Source of the DNA: an uncultured Muribaculaceae bacterium
GTDB lineage: Bacteria > Bacteroidota > Bacteroidia > Bacteroidales > Muribaculaceae
Assembly (NCBI GenBank): GCA_910578035.1
Contig: CAJTOB010000026.1
Span: 1-42,629, forward strand
DNA: 42,629 nt
Direction of reading: 5' to 3'
Below are positions 14,357 to 22,334 of this stretch, piece by piece (position 1 is the stretch's first letter; the number at the start of each line of letters is the position of its first letter). The notes below the pieces were generated by a model. It was not told the origin of the DNA. It did not search any database and was given only the letters and a program-made list of their open reading frames with translations. The position numbers were made by a program, and so were the translations under genes.

Positions 14357-15696
14357 AGGACGGCGGCTTTGAACTGGCGGCCGCGGTCTTCGTAGCTTTT
14401 GAAGAGGTCGAAGCTTGCACAGCAAGGGGAGAGGAGGACAGTGTCGCCGGGGCGTGCGAAGCTGCGGCATGCGGCTATGGCGTCGTCGAGGCTGTGGGTG
14501 TCGGCTATGCGCTCCACGTATGGCGAGAAGAAGTCGATGATTTTGGCGTTGTCCACACCCATTGCTACGATAGCAGTCACTTTTTCCTTTACAAGGGGCA
14601 GTATTTCGGAGTAATCGTTGCCTTTGTCCTTGCCGCCGAGAATAAGCACTGTGGGGGCTGTCATGGCTTCGAGGGCATACCAGCATGAGTTGACATTAGT
14701 AGCCTTGGAGTCGTTGACCCAGTGCACGCCGTCGATTTCAGCAACGGGTTCGAGGCGATGCTCTACGCCGGTGAAGTCTTCGAGAGCCCGGCGTATGTCG
14801 TCCTTGCGAATGTCGAGCGCGCAAGCCGACAGGCCGGCGGCCATAGAGTTGAATACGTTGTGGAGGCCGCTCAGAGCGAGGTCGGCGCGAGGCATGCTCA
14901 TAGAAGTGCCTGGAGTGCGGAATATGAGCTCGTTCTCGGCATCGATATATGCAGCCGAGCCTTCTTCCTCATGCTCGGAGAAAGGCAGCATCGAAGCTTC
15001 GGTAGAAATCTTCTTGAGCTGTGCGGTGATTACGGGGTCGTCTTTCCAGAAAATGAAGACGTCCTTCGGAGTCATGTTCTGCAAGATGCGGAATTTGGCA
15101 TTGACATAATTCTGCATCAGATGCTCGTAGCGGTCGAGGTGGTCGGGGGTGATGTTGAGCAACACGGCTATGTTTGCCTTGAAGTCGTACATATTGTCGA
15201 GCTGGAAGGAGCTCAGTTCCACTACATAAACCTTGTGCGGCGCACGGGCCACCTGATAGGCCAGACTATGGCCTACGTTGCCGGCGAGTCCGGCGTCGAT
15301 GCCCGCACCCGTAAGGATATGATGAATGAGCATCGTAGTCGTTGTCTTGCCGTTGCTGCCGGTGATACATACCATTTTGGCGTCGGTATAGCGTCCGGCA
15401 AATTCAATTTCGCTGATTATATGTATATTCTTGGATATGGCCGCCTTGACTACGGGGGCATCGAGAGGTATGCCGGGGCTTTTCACGATTTCGTCGGCCG
15501 ACAGAATCTTGTCCATCGAGTGCGAACCCTCTTCGAAGGCTATGGCTTCATCTTCAAGAATAGCGCGATATTTGGGCGAGATAGTTCCCGAATCGCTCAA
15601 AAACACGTCGAAACCTTTGTCTTTTGCCAGTATGGCGGCTCCCGTGCCGCTTTCGCCGGCACCGAGCACTACGAGACGTCGTTTTGTTGTGTCCAT
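14341..15696 (-). CDS. murD: UDP-N-acetylmuramoylalanine--D-glutamate ligase MurD
   Basis: Cytoplasmic ligase adding D-Glu to UDP-MurNAc-L-Ala. 451 residues: N-terminal domain with VVLGAGESGTGAA (9-21), central ATPase with the P-loop GSNGKTTTT (113-121), VELSSFQLD and LNITPDHLDRY (the latter region supplies the carbamylated-lysine neighbourhood), and C-terminal domain with HRLEPVAEIDGVHWVNDSKATN and SPCCASFD. Its ATG overlaps the TAA of mraY (TAATG). The final codons and stop lie inside an AT-rich heptad array, so the last residues may vary between strains. Confidence 0.97.
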   Translation of the reverse strand: MDTTKRRLVVLGAGESGTGAAILAKDKGFDVFLSDSGTISPKYRAILEDEAIAFEEGSHSMDKILSADEIVKSPGIPLDAPVVKAAISKNIHIISEIEFAGRYTDAKMVCITGSNGKTTTTMLIHHILTGAGIDAGLAGNVGHSLAYQVARAPHKVYVVELSSFQLDNMYDFKANIAVLLNITPDHLDRYEHLMQNYVNAKFRILQNMTPKDVFIFWKDDPVITAQLKKISTEASMLPFSEHEEEGSAAYIDAENELIFRTPGTSMSMPRADLALSGLHNVFNSMAAGLSACALDIRKDDIRRALEDFTGVEHRLEPVAEIDGVHWVNDSKATNVNSCWYALEAMTAPTVLILGGKDKGNDYSEILPLVKEKVTAIVAMGVDNAKIIDFFSPYVERIADTHSLDDAIAACRSFARPGDTVLLSPCCASFDLFKSYEDRGRQFKAAVLKIKN

Positions 15697-16946
15697 TATC
15701 TGATTTTTAATGTTACGAATGTTATGGCGGCAAGTATGATGCCGATAATCCAGAAGCGGGTCACTATTTTAGACTCCGGGATTGCATGGAGAGGGCGCTG
15801 TATGAGGGCGTCGATGCCGGAGTTGCCTTCTTTCTGGAAGTGATGGTGCAGGGGCGTCATTTTGAATACACGGCGCCCGCCTGTATGTTTGAAATATGCT
15901 ACCTGGATTATTACAGAGAGGTCTTCGATATAGAAGAGCGCGCATAGGAGCGGCAGGAGCAGCTCTTTATGAATCAGGATTGCGAAGACGGCGATGACAC
16001 CGCCGAGAGTGAGGCTGCCGGTATCGCCCATGAATACCTGTGCGGGCGATGCATTGTACCACAGGAAGCCGATGAGAGCTCCGACAAATGCAGCCATATA
16101 AACCACCAGCTCTTCGCTGCCCGGCACATACATTATATTAAGGTAGGAAGAGTAGATGAGGTTGCCTCCCAGATAGGCCATCACAGCCAGTGCCACACCG
16201 GCAATGGCCGAGAGGCCGGCCGTCATGCCGTCGAGACCGTCGTTGAGGTTTGCACCGTTGCTTGTGGCCGTTACCATGAAGACGGTGAGGAGGAAGAATA
16301 CTATCCAGCCGCCGGTTTCGGCATAGTCGCCCATCCAGCCTGTCAGCCACGAGTAGTTGAAGTTGTTGTTCTTCACGAAAGGAATGGTGGTCTGGGGCGA
16401 TTTTGTCTCCTCGTCGCCGTATATGACCTCTTCCACGCGGTTGGTGTCGCTGCTTATGATTTCGCTGTTCTCAACCAGCACCATATCAGGGCTTGCATAC
16501 ATCACTGCGGCCACGATGACGGCAATGCCAACCTGGCCGACAATTTTGTATTTGCCCTTGATGCCGTCCTTATTGTGCTTGCGAAGCTTCATGTAGTCGT
16601 CTACAAAGCCGATAGAGCCAAGCCAGATTGTGGCGAGGAGCATCAGGAGCATATACAGATTAGATAGGTTACCGACTAACAGACAGGGCAGCACTATCGA
16701 CAGTATGATGATGACGCCTCCCATGGTCGGGGTGCCGGTCTTTTTCATCTGGCCTTCGAGGTCGAGGTCGCGCACAATCTCGCCTATCTGCATTTTCTGA
16801 AGACGGTAGATTATGTTTTTGCCTACGAAAATTGCCAAAAGGAGCGCCAGCACGAATGCTGCGCCCGAACGGAATGTTATATAGTTCATCAGGCGTGCGC
16901 CGGGGAAGCCTGATTCCTGTAAAAGTGAAAAAAGATAATACAACAT
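15696..16946 (-). CDS. mraY: Phospho-MurNAc-pentapeptide transferase MraY
   Basis: Inner-membrane enzyme that joins phospho-MurNAc-pentapeptide to undecaprenyl phosphate, forming lipid I. 416 residues with about ten membrane helices. GTPTMGGVIII (71-81), the Asp pair in FVDDYMK (114-120) and NLNDGLDG (233-240) are the Mg2+/substrate motifs, and MTPLHHHF lies near the C-terminus. Between about residues 150 and 205 there is an extra hydrophilic loop (VEEVIYGDEETKSPQTT...) longer than in E. coli MraY (360 residues); this is common in Bacteroidota. The stop overlaps the murD start. Confidence 0.97.
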   Translation of the reverse strand: MLYYLFSLLQESGFPGARLMNYITFRSGAAFVLALLLAIFVGKNIIYRLQKMQIGEIVRDLDLEGQMKKTGTPTMGGVIIILSIVLPCLLVGNLSNLYMLLMLLATIWLGSIGFVDDYMKLRKHNKDGIKGKYKIVGQVGIAVIVAAVMYASPDMVLVENSEIISSDTNRVEEVIYGDEETKSPQTTIPFVKNNNFNYSWLTGWMGDYAETGGWIVFFLLTVFMVTATSNGANLNDGLDGMTAGLSAIAGVALAVMAYLGGNLIYSSYLNIMYVPGSEELVVYMAAFVGALIGFLWYNASPAQVFMGDTGSLTLGGVIAVFAILIHKELLLPLLCALFYIEDLSVIIQVAYFKHTGGRRVFKMTPLHHHFQKEGNSGIDALIQRPLHAIPESKIVTRFWIIGIILAAITFVTLKIR

Positions 16947-16950
16947 TAGA

Positions 16951-17020
16951 AATTATGCATGATGAATGATGAATTATGAATTTCAGATGTTTGTCAAAGC
17001 ATAATTCATAATTTATTTTG
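16951..17020. repeat. Inverted heptad arrays (AATTATG theme) between murE and mraY
   Basis: Five 7-bp units lie at 16951-16985 (AATTATG, CATGATG, AATGATG, AATTATG, AATTTCA). Inverted copies CATAATT, CATAATT lie at 17000-17013. The 11-bp arms 16972-16982 and 17003-17013 are exact inverted copies. The right part contains the murE stop (17006-17008) and its last codons. Confidence 0.8.
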
Positions 17021-18508
17021 GAAGGCTGCGACGATTTCTTCGCGGTCGTCGAAGTGGATTGGGCCGGAAGCCAGTGTCTGAGTTGTCTCGTGGCCCTTGC
17101 CGGCGATGAGGATTATGTCGCCCGGTTCTGCCAGTGCTACGGCTTCGCGTATTGCCTCGCGGCGGTCGATGTGGCAGTGAGTCTTGCCTTTCTCAAATTC
17201 GTCGAGGCCGGCGAGCATATCGTTGATTATGGCCTGCGGGTCTTCCGAGCGCGGATTGTCGGAGGTGATGACAAGAATATCGGAGCGCACGGCCGCGGCT
17301 TTAGCCATCTGAGGCCGCTTGCCGGGGTCGCGGTCTCCTCCGCAGCCGCATACGGTGATGACCGATGAGCCTTCAGGCGCGACTTCGCGTATGGTGTCGA
17401 GCACGTTGATGAGGGCGTCGGGCGTGTGGGCGTAGTCTACGATGGCAGTGACACCGTCGGCAGAGCGGAAGGGCTGGAATCGGCCTGCCACAGGGTGCAG
17501 ACGGCTCATGAGAACGCCCGCTTCATCGGCCGGAACGCCCAGAAGGACTGCGGCGCCATAGACTGCGGCGAGATTGGAGGCGTTGAAACTTCCTGTAAAC
17601 ATGGTCTCTACCTCGCGGCCTGCGAAGTCGAGGAGCATGCCGTCGATGCGGTCTTCGATTACGCGCACATGGAAGTCGGCGGCGTCGCGCACGGAGTAGA
17701 ATGCGCGTCGGGCTGCCGTATTCTGGAGCATGATGGCGCCGTTGCGGTCGTCGGCATTGCTCAGAGCGAAGGCGTCGGCCGGAAGGAGGTCGAAAAACGA
17801 CTTTTTGGCACGAAGATATGCGTCGAAAGTCTTGTGATAGTCCAGATGGTCGCGTGTGAGGTTTGTGAATATGCCTCCGGCGAAGTTCAGTCCGGCGATG
17901 CGGTGCTGGTCGGCAGCATGGCTGCTCACCTCCATGGAGGCGAAAGTGCAGCCGGCGTCGGCCATGCGGCGCAGACATGCGTTGAGCAGAATGGGGTCGG
18001 GCGTGGTGTGGTCGGAGGGATATTCTTCGCCGTCGATTTTCACGGCTACGGTTGATATCAGGCCGGCTTTCTCGCCTCGCATGCGGGCCATGTCGTAGAG
18101 CAGAGTGGCTATTGTGGTTTTGCCGTTGGTCCCTGTTACGCCGACGAGGCGCAGCTCATCAGACGGTTCGCCGTAATACCGGGAGGCCATGCGCCCCAGA
18201 GCCTCGCGGCTGTCGGCTACGCGCACAAAAAGTACGCCGTCGGGCAGCTCGTCGGGAAACTCTTCTGCGACAATCACCGATGCACCGGCTTCGATAGCTT
18301 TGGCAATGAATCGATGGCCGTCGACAGTTACGCCGCGGACGGCCACGAAAATTCCGCCCGGTCTGACTGCCCGGGAATCGGCAGTGAGCACGCTCACGTC
18401 TTCAACCGCGCAGATGCCTCGGCGTTCGAGCACATCGGCAGCCCCGAGTATGCTCTCGGCTGCTGTGACGGTGGGCTCTGTATTGTTTACTATATCTTCA
18501 AGTTTCAT
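17006..18508 (-). CDS. murE: UDP-MurNAc-L-Ala-D-Glu:meso-diaminopimelate ligase MurE
   Basis: Adds the third residue of the stem peptide. 500 residues in three Mur domains: N-terminal domain with LTADSRAVRPGGIFVAVRG (41-59), ATPase with P-loop GTNGKTT (126-132), HTTPDP (167-172), carbamylated-lysine region YLRAKKSFF (231-239), and C-terminal domain with IVDYAHTPDAL and GCGGDRDPGKRP. The specificity motif DNPR is at 417-420 in TSDNPRSEDP, which predicts meso-diaminopimelate rather than lysine, consistent with a diderm Bacteroidota wall and with asd at 25408 feeding diaminopimelate synthesis. Preceded by 44 bp after ftsI. Confidence 0.97.
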   Translation of the reverse strand: MKLEDIVNNTEPTVTAAESILGAADVLERRGICAVEDVSVLTADSRAVRPGGIFVAVRGVTVDGHRFIAKAIEAGASVIVAEEFPDELPDGVLFVRVADSREALGRMASRYYGEPSDELRLVGVTGTNGKTTIATLLYDMARMRGEKAGLISTVAVKIDGEEYPSDHTTPDPILLNACLRRMADAGCTFASMEVSSHAADQHRIAGLNFAGGIFTNLTRDHLDYHKTFDAYLRAKKSFFDLLPADAFALSNADDRNGAIMLQNTAARRAFYSVRDAADFHVRVIEDRIDGMLLDFAGREVETMFTGSFNASNLAAVYGAAVLLGVPADEAGVLMSRLHPVAGRFQPFRSADGVTAIVDYAHTPDALINVLDTIREVAPEGSSVITVCGCGGDRDPGKRPQMAKAAAVRSDILVITSDNPRSEDPQAIINDMLAGLDEFEKGKTHCHIDRREAIREAVALAEPGDIILIAGKGHETTQTLASGPIHFDDREEIVAAFQNKL

Positions 18509-18552
18509 TTTTCTTCTAAGCGTTGGTGCTTTTAAAGTCTTGGAAAGCAGCT

Positions 18553-20742
18553 TTAATTGTGTTTAAGCACAAGCTGCACTTTGGTGCCGGGTACGGCTGG
18601 CGTTCCGGCTGGTGGATTCTGATCGGCCACATAGCCTATTCCCTGGAAGCTTACGGCGTAGCCGGCGCTTTCGAGGTGAGTCAGCGCTTCGCGTATTCCG
18701 ACTCCGCGAACATCGGGCACACAGCCTTCCACACGGTCCTCGGGGCGTCTGATTGCCCTTGAGTCGGCAAGCTGCAGATCTGCGTGCAGAGTGGCGTTGC
18801 GGCGGCTGTTGAACGACGAATATACCGTCGGACCCGACGTTTTCCCGGGAGTGCCGGTGAATCCGGGGTCTTCCTCGAGCATGCCTCGGGCATACATCTT
18901 GAGCGCCACATTCTTGAGCACTGTGCCCGAACTGAGCGCCGGACCGCGGTACGGCACCTTGGGGTCGTTGATTACAACGATGCAAGTGTACTTAGGGTTT
19001 TCATAGGGGAAGAAGCCGCAGAAAGTAACACGGTAGTGTCCTTCGAGATATCCTCCCTTGAAAGGCGTGAGCTGAAGACGGTTGCCGTCTTTGTCGAAGC
19101 GCGGTCGTTTGTCTTCTTTGGCAATCTTGCAGGTACCGGTCTTGCCGGCGATTTCCACGATGTCGCTTTTGAGAGCCTTTGCCGTGCCGCCCTGTTCCCA
19201 GACCACACCGCGCATCATCTTGCGCAGTATTGCGGCGTTTTCGCTCGAAAGTATGCGTTCGCGCACATACGATACGTCAATGGCCGAGTCGCGACCGTCC
19301 GGGGTGCGGAGGCTCTTGACAAGGCGCGGACGCACGAAGCGGCCGTCGTTGGCTACGGCATTGTAGAAGGCGCATGTATAGAGCGGCGGTATCATTGTCG
19401 TGTAGCCGAATACCATGCGCGAGAGCGACAGGCGGCCGCCGACATTGTTTTGTAGGCGAGGGAAATACGGTGTGCGTTCGCGTGCGATGCCGGTGTTGAG
19501 TCTGTCGAAAAAGCCCATTTCGGCAAGGTCGGCACGGAAGCGGTTGGGGTCGCCTTCGTAATGGGGCATACTCATTTTTACCATTCCGATGTTCGACGAA
19601 TACTCGATGAAGCGGTCTACCGGCAGCGAACCGGGCGAGTGTGTGTCGGATATAGGACGGCGTCCGAGATAGGCGAAACTGCGACCGATAGGGTAGCTGC
19701 GCGATACGGGCTTGGCAAATCCTTTTTCAAGAGCCACGGCCATTGTCATCACTTTCATTACCGAGCCGGGTTCGTATGCTTCGACCGCGCGGTTGAGAGC
19801 CTCGATGTAGCGTGGTGTTCTCGATGTGGAGTCGCGCTCGAGGTTCGACATAGCCTTTATGTCGCCGGTGGCAACCTCCATAATAATGGCGGTACCCCAG
19901 TCGGCTTTGGCAAGAAGAAGCATTTCGCCGAGTTCGCTCTCGAGAATGTCCTGCATAGTGATGTCGATTGTCGTGGTGACGTCGTATCCGTCTGTTGCGG
20001 GAATCTCGACATCGTAGCGGGCGCCGCGGGTGAAGAGCTTCTTGCGGGCCAGCCCCGGCACGCCGTAGAGCAGAGTGTCGAGGGCGCGTTCGAGGCCTGA
20101 ACGGCCGTGTACTTCGGGGTCGGTGTCTGTCTGTCCGACGCGGCCAATGCTCATGCGGGCCATTTGGCCGAATGGATATGAGCGTTTCATGACCTTGTCG
20201 ACCTTCAGGCCTGTCTTATTGGCGTTTTTTGAACTGCGGAAGAAGGGCAGTTTCTTGATTTTATTGACGGTCTCTTCGGGCACACCTTTGACAATGACGA
20301 AATTGCGTGTACGCGAGGATTTCGGCGGCTCGATGGCTTTTTCGAGTTTTTTCTTCCAGGCCAGACTGTCGCGTTTGCCCGGAATAAGGCGTGCGAGAGC
20401 CCCGGCAAGCTGGGGTATGGAGTCGTGGAAGCCGGTTATATCGAATCGTGTGGCCCTGAAATCGACCATCACATTGAAGTAATAGAGATTGGTGGCGAGA
20501 ATGCTGCCGTCGGCGGCAAGAATCTCTCCGCGGTTGGGAGTGATTACTGTAGAGTCGCGGAGAGTGGAGGCTCCCATGGCATTCCATGCGCCTGCGTTGA
20601 CAACAGTGGTGCGCACCAGCATTATAGAAATGCAGATGGCAATGACGACCGTTATGGCAAATATTATGCCGAAGCGCCCCACAACATAGCTGTTGCGAGA
20701 GCCAGACGAGCGACGATTCTTTTTCTGTGGAGAAGAGGGCAT
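18553..20742 (-). CDS. ftsI: Septal transpeptidase FtsI / penicillin-binding protein with PASTA domain
   Basis: Class B penicillin-binding protein that cross-links septal peptidoglycan with FtsW. With the ATG at 20742 it has 729 residues: basic cytoplasmic tail, one membrane helix (about 22-44), dimerisation/pedestal domain (about 50-240), transpeptidase domain with SVMK (Ser327, Lys330), SSN (382-384) and KTGT (534-537), and a C-terminal PASTA domain (about 665-729, starting CVPDVRGVGIREAL). The PASTA domain is absent from E. coli FtsI but usual in Bacteroidota. A TTG start at 20757 would add five residues and leave 18 bp after ftsL; I prefer the ATG. It follows ftsL closely. Confidence 0.95.
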   Translation of the reverse strand: MPSSPQKKNRRSSGSRNSYVVGRFGIIFAITVVIAICISIMLVRTTVVNAGAWNAMGASTLRDSTVITPNRGEILAADGSILATNLYYFNVMVDFRATRFDITGFHDSIPQLAGALARLIPGKRDSLAWKKKLEKAIEPPKSSRTRNFVIVKGVPEETVNKIKKLPFFRSSKNANKTGLKVDKVMKRSYPFGQMARMSIGRVGQTDTDPEVHGRSGLERALDTLLYGVPGLARKKLFTRGARYDVEIPATDGYDVTTTIDITMQDILESELGEMLLLAKADWGTAIIMEVATGDIKAMSNLERDSTSRTPRYIEALNRAVEAYEPGSVMKVMTMAVALEKGFAKPVSRSYPIGRSFAYLGRRPISDTHSPGSLPVDRFIEYSSNIGMVKMSMPHYEGDPNRFRADLAEMGFFDRLNTGIARERTPYFPRLQNNVGGRLSLSRMVFGYTTMIPPLYTCAFYNAVANDGRFVRPRLVKSLRTPDGRDSAIDVSYVRERILSSENAAILRKMMRGVVWEQGGTAKALKSDIVEIAGKTGTCKIAKEDKRPRFDKDGNRLQLTPFKGGYLEGHYRVTFCGFFPYENPKYTCIVVINDPKVPYRGPALSSGTVLKNVALKMYARGMLEEDPGFTGTPGKTSGPTVYSSFNSRRNATLHADLQLADSRAIRRPEDRVEGCVPDVRGVGIREALTHLESAGYAVSFQGIGYVADQNPPAGTPAVPGTKVQLVLKHN

Positions 20743-20775
20743 GTTCCCGAATTGCAAATTAGGAGTTGGAATTTA

Positions 20776-21123
20776 TTAGTTTTCGTCGAGTTTCAGCACC
20801 TGGGGGCGAGCGTCGGGGATTGTGAGGCCGAGCTTGAGCGAGTCGACAAGGTGCATCATTGCCGATTCGCGAGTGAGAGTCATATAGAGCGAGCGTTCTT
20901 TTTGCTTCTCCGTGCTCATCACGTTTATCTGATTTTTGAGTGAGTGGATAGTGTTCTGGTCGGTGGCGCATTCGAAACGGGCTGCGATGAATGCAACGCA
21001 GGCAATGACGGTGAACGCTGTGGCAAAGAAGTGCCTCTTGAAGAATTTGCTCGACACGGCATCGCCCTGCATAAGCACCCTTATGCCTTTACCGGTTTTT
21101 TGCGCAACGTCTTTGACTTTCAT
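20776..21123 (-). CDS. ftsL: FtsL-like divisome protein
   Basis: 115 residues: cytoplasmic N-terminus of about 30 residues, one membrane helix (about 31-49), then a periplasmic segment with heptad hydrophobics (about 55-85) suited to a coiled coil, ending in SLKLGLTIPDARPQVLKLDEN. This is the Bacteroidota FtsL form, usually recognised by its small size, topology and place between rsmH and ftsI rather than by identity to E. coli FtsL. FtsL joins the FtsQLB complex that activates FtsWI. The gap to rsmH (54 bp) holds about three weak heptads. Confidence 0.88.
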   Translation of the reverse strand: MKVKDVAQKTGKGIRVLMQGDAVSSKFFKRHFFATAFTVIACVAFIAARFECATDQNTIHSLKNQINVMSTEKQKERSLYMTLTRESAMMHLVDSLKLGLTIPDARPQVLKLDEN

Positions 21124-21177
21124 AAGTGAGGATTGATGATTAATGGTTCGGAGTAGAGTTTCTTTGATTGAAGCGTG

Positions 21178-22095
21178 CTATGGATTGTCGATTTTCTCGG
21201 CGATGCGGAGTTTTGCCGAGCGTGCGCGGGGATTTCGTTCGATTTCGGCCGGCGTCGGCACGATGGCTTTTCCGAGAGGTTTCAGAGGCGCGCTGCTGCG
21301 TCCGAAGAGGTCTTTTTCGGCATCGCCGTCTATGCGGCCGCTGCGCATGAAGTTTTTTACCATACGGTCTTCGAGCGAGTGGTATGTGATGATGGCAAGT
21401 CTGCCGCCCGGACGCAACTCGGCGGCAGTCTGCTTCAGGAAGGCCTCAAGGGCAAGCATTTCGCCGTTGACTTCGATGCGGAGGGCCTGGAAAATCTGGG
21501 CAAGTTCTTTTTTTGCACGTGCCGGATTAAGCATCGGTTCTGCAATGGCGGCGAGTTCGCCGGTGGTTCTGACGCCTCCGTTTGCCCGGGCCTTCACGAT
21601 GCTTGCGGCAAGGCGTCGGGCCTGCCGGAATTCGCCATATACTTTGAAGAGCATGGCAAGGCGCTCTTCGGGGGCTGTTGCGAGGAGCTCGGCCGCAGTC
21701 ATTGCCCCGGCTTGGTTCATGCGCATGTCGAGAGGGGCGTCTGCACGGAACGAGAAGCCTCGCGATGCGTCGTCGAAGTGATGCGACGATACTCCGAGGT
21801 CGGCAAGAATGCCGTCTACGTGCCCTGTGTGGCCGTAATAGCGCAGGTAGTTGGTGAGATAGCGGAAATCGCCATGTATTGCCGTGAAGTTCGGGTGCTC
21901 GAAAGCGTGTGCTATAGCGTCGCTGTCGCGGTCTATGGAGTATAGGTGCCCCGGGCCGGACAGGCGGTCTGCGATGGCATGAGAATGGCCGCCGCCGCCA
22001 AGAGTGGCGTCGACATAGATGCCGTCGGGTCGTATATTGAGAGCATCGAGGCTTTCGCCGAGTAATGCCGGTATGTGATAAGTGTCTTGAGCCAT
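21178..22095 (-). CDS. rsmH: 16S rRNA (cytosine(1402)-N(4))-methyltransferase RsmH
   Basis: Methylates N4 of C1402 in the ribosomal P site. 305 residues, starting HIPALLGESLDAL. The SAM-binding motif is YVDATLGGGGHSHAI (26-40), followed by DGILADLGVSSHHFDD (about 95-110) and GFSFRADAPLDMRM. The C-terminal end GRLAIITYHSLEDRMVKNF and APLKPLGKAIVPTPAEI are also family signatures. First gene of the dcw cluster here; in many bacteria it is preceded by mraZ, but the 233 bp upstream contain no such gene. A promoter candidate lies 43 bp upstream. Confidence 0.97.
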   Translation of the reverse strand: MAQDTYHIPALLGESLDALNIRPDGIYVDATLGGGGHSHAIADRLSGPGHLYSIDRDSDAIAHAFEHPNFTAIHGDFRYLTNYLRYYGHTGHVDGILADLGVSSHHFDDASRGFSFRADAPLDMRMNQAGAMTAAELLATAPEERLAMLFKVYGEFRQARRLAASIVKARANGGVRTTGELAAIAEPMLNPARAKKELAQIFQALRIEVNGEMLALEAFLKQTAAELRPGGRLAIITYHSLEDRMVKNFMRSGRIDGDAEKDLFGRSSAPLKPLGKAIVPTPAEIERNPRARSAKLRIAEKIDNP

Positions 22096-22137
22096 AGTTG
22101 ATTACGGCCTGTCGTGGAGAGCCGTTTTTAGAAAGCC

Positions 22138-22170
22138 CAAAATTAGTGATTTTCACCCGAAAATTTACAA
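22138..22170 (-). promoter_or_regulatory. Candidate promoter of the dcw operon
   Basis: On the minus strand a TAATTTTG (-7 type, perfect TAnnTTTG) is at 22145-22138, with a TTG at 22170-22168 upstream (22-bp spacing, slightly long). It would give a leader of about 35 nt before the rsmH ATG at 22095. No other good candidate is seen in the gap. Confidence 0.5.
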
Positions 22171-22249
22171 TGCCAAACAGCAAAATTTTCTACAGGCACC
22201 GTAAAAGTTATCAACATCAGCCAGAAGCCCGTCGTTTGCAATTGTAAAC

Positions 22250-22300
22250 AAGACAGGAGCCGGAAGTGCTTTCGTGTATGCAACTTCTGACTCCTGTCTT
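22250..22300 (-). terminator. Hairpin terminator after the outer-membrane receptor gene
   Basis: Perfect 10-bp arms AAGACAGGAG (22250-22259) and CTCCTGTCTT (22291-22300), with further partial pairing inside (GGAAGTGC with GCAACTTC). In the minus-strand transcript the stem is followed by CUUGUUUA, moderately U-rich. It lies about 30 bp beyond the receptor stop, so it probably ends that transcript before rsmH. Confidence 0.6.
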
Positions 22301-22334
22301 CTAACTAAATATTATCTTCTAACCAATATTATCT
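22293..22334. repeat. Short tandem repeat overlapping the receptor stop codon
   Basis: A unit like ATATTATCTTCTAAC recurs with a period of about 17 bp, and the last copy includes the stop codon of the receptor gene (22329-22331). It shares the TCCTGTCTTCYAA motif with the octad array at 30403-30442, suggesting the same kind of repeat. Confidence 0.6.

Noticed and set aside
21527..22183. Minus-strand frame reaching upstream of rsmH, considered as a possible mraZ
   Set aside because: Translation is Arg/His-rich, overlaps rsmH in another frame and has no MraZ (SpoVT/AbrB-like) motifs.
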